DNA of 64,000 nucleotides, from positions 124,001 through 188,000 of the forward strand of contig CAZVHP010000005.1 of the NCBI GenBank assembly GCA_964627305.1, in the 5' to 3' direction. This DNA comes from WJKG01 sp964627305. GTDB lineage: Bacteria; Zixibacteria; MSB-5A5; GN15; FEB-12. The notes beneath the pieces are model-generated. The model was not told the DNA's origin. It saw only the letters and a list, made by a program, of their open reading frames with translations, and made no database searches. A program made the translations under genes and the position numbers. This document shows, one piece after another, positions 63,098 through 64,000 of the stretch (position 1 is the first letter of the stretch; each line of letters begins with the position of its first letter).

Positions 63098-64000
63098 TCA
63101 GACTCCGCTGCTGCTTTGTCGAGGTTGCGGTTTGACCGCCTCGCCATCATTAATCGTTCGCAGCACCCGGTAAGGACCGGAGATCACCGAGTCGCCATCG
63201 ACCAGGCCGCTGCTAACCTCTATATACCGGCTGTCGGCAATACCCGTCTCAACCGGCACGAAGACTGCTTTGCCGTCGCGAATCACAAACACGCCGCGGA
63301 CATCCTCGCGCTTTTCATCATCATCGCCGGTTGGTCCAAGTTCTCCCTCTATGTCATCAGAGGCGTGCACTCCCGAGGTTGACTGGTCGGTCCCCGCGCC
63401 TGATCTGGCGCGCTCCAGCGAATCCAGATCAATCGTCCGCATGACCACAGCACTATAGGGGATACTGACAACATCTGGTCTCTCGCTGGCGATTATATCA
63501 ACGGTAGCCGACATCCCGGTGCGAATCTCAACATCGCGATCCTGGAACATCACTTTGACGCGGAAATCCGTACTCTGGTCCTGAGAGCCGAAACCGGAAA
63601 TCATAGCCGTATTCCCGACATCGACCACCTCGCCGCGGAACGTGGTGTCCGGGAAGGCATCGACCTCAATTTTTGCCTGCTGGCCGGGGCGTACTTTGGT
63701 TATCTCGGTTTCATCGACTCTGACCTCGACCTCAAAAACATCAAGATTAGACACCGTCATCAACGTCCGCCCCTGGGTAAAGGCTGTCTGGGCGGCCGCG
63801 ATCTCGCCGACCTCGCAGTCTACCATAGTCACTACTCCGTCCATCGGGGAGTGAATACGGGTCTTGCGAAGATTGTCCAGCGACTTGCTGTACATCGCCT
63901 GCATCTGGCTGGCCTGCGCTTGCATGGCCTCGTAATTGGCCCTGGCGTTCAGGTAGGCATACCGAGCGTTCTTGAAAGCCTGTTCAGAAGCTCCCTCCAG
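63098..64000 (-). CDS. Periplasmic adaptor (MacA/HlyD-type membrane fusion protein), N-terminus outside window
   Basis: The frame is open to the right window edge, so the Met at 63925 is internal and about 300 C-terminal residues are visible. They show the end of the coiled-coil hairpin, the lipoyl-like segment R-I-H-S-P-M-D-G-V-V, and the beta-barrel and membrane-proximal domains (V-D-E-T-E-I; G-Q-Q-A-K-I-E-V-D-A-F-P). It is the first visible gene of a MacA-ATPase-permease-permease export operon. An acidic insert (about 63290-63410, G-D-D-D-E-K-R-E-D) is unusual for the family. Confidence 0.9.
   Translation of the reverse strand: MEGASEQAFKNARYAYLNARANYEAMQAQASQMQAMYSKSLDNLRKTRIHSPMDGVVTMVDCEVGEIAAAQTAFTQGRTLMTVSNLDVFEVEVRVDETEITKVRPGQQAKIEVDAFPDTTFRGEVVDVGNTAMISGFGSQDQSTDFRVKVMFQDRDVEIRTGMSATVDIIASERPDVVSIPYSAVVMRTIDLDSLERARSGAGTDQSTSGVHASDDIEGELGPTGDDDEKREDVRGVFVIRDGKAVFVPVETGIADSRYIEVSSGLVDGDSVISGPYRVLRTINDGEAVKPQPRQSSSGV

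Overview
The window reads as an ordinary chromosomal segment of a Gram-negative (diderm) bacterium of the FCB group, most likely candidate phylum Zixibacteria or a close relative. This placement is an inference. It rests on two tandem GWxTD-domain secreted proteins, several secreted proteins ending in a two-repeat dockerin-like tail of the form N-V-Q-D-L-T-Y-L-V-x-Y-L-F, thrombospondin type 3 repeats, a gingipain-like C25 peptidase, a secreted tricorn-type peptidase, a PEP-CTERM protein and a TamA/TamB outer-membrane pair. There is no rRNA, phage, insertion sequence or CRISPR array. Three tRNA genes (Leu-UAA, Tyr-GUA, Phe-GAA) lie on the minus strand. GC content and coding style look uniform, with no obvious transferred island.

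Layout. 1-4 kb: a multi-PAS/GAF histidine kinase (truncated by the window edge) and an NtrC-type sigma-54 activator. 4-14.5 kb: secreted proteins (TSP3/dockerin, C25 peptidase/adhesin/dockerin, FG-GAP/PKD/cohesin-like/dockerin) and a SagB-type oxidoreductase. 14.7-19.5 kb: tricorn peptidase and a geranylgeranyl-reductase-like flavoprotein. 19.6-27.4 kb (minus strand): tRNA-Leu, an MBL-fold hydrolase, a DUF89 gene interrupted by an in-frame TAG, an SSS sodium symporter with a large hydrophilic insert, a hybrid PAS kinase with a Gln-rich heptad coil, and CheD. 27.7-37.4 kb: a lipoprotein, tamB/tamA, a zinc-ribbon DUF2007 protein and an M28 peptidase with the same adhesin and dockerin modules. 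37.5-43.3 kb: an alkyltransferase-like protein, a MATE transporter, tRNA-Tyr and an rmlC-rmlA-rmlD-flippase cluster without rmlB. 43.6-48.4 kb: a four-gene operon of Cache-domain histidine kinase, CBS protein, a response-regulator receiver domain fused to a DASS/SLC13 anion transporter, and a stand-alone receiver protein. 48.5-56.7 kb: tRNA-Phe, a small membrane protein, a ROK kinase, a lipoprotein, a PEP-CTERM protein, hisS, a GlcD-like FAD oxidase and two DUF1573 proteins. 56.9-64 kb (minus strand): two GWxTD proteins and a MacA/MacB-type export operon cut by the window end.

Two items stand out. First, the 43.6-48.4 kb operon appears to wire a two-component phosphorelay directly into a membrane transporter, so that the output of signalling would be transport activity rather than transcription. 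Second, the DUF1573 gene at 55854-56678 carries an in-frame TGA exactly at the first cysteine of the family's C-x-C motif, and the frame continues for 205 more codons of recognisable domain. It is a candidate selenoprotein, or a very recent Cys-to-stop mutation. A comparable in-frame TAG interrupts the DUF89 gene, so nonsense mutation or assembly error has to be weighed for both.
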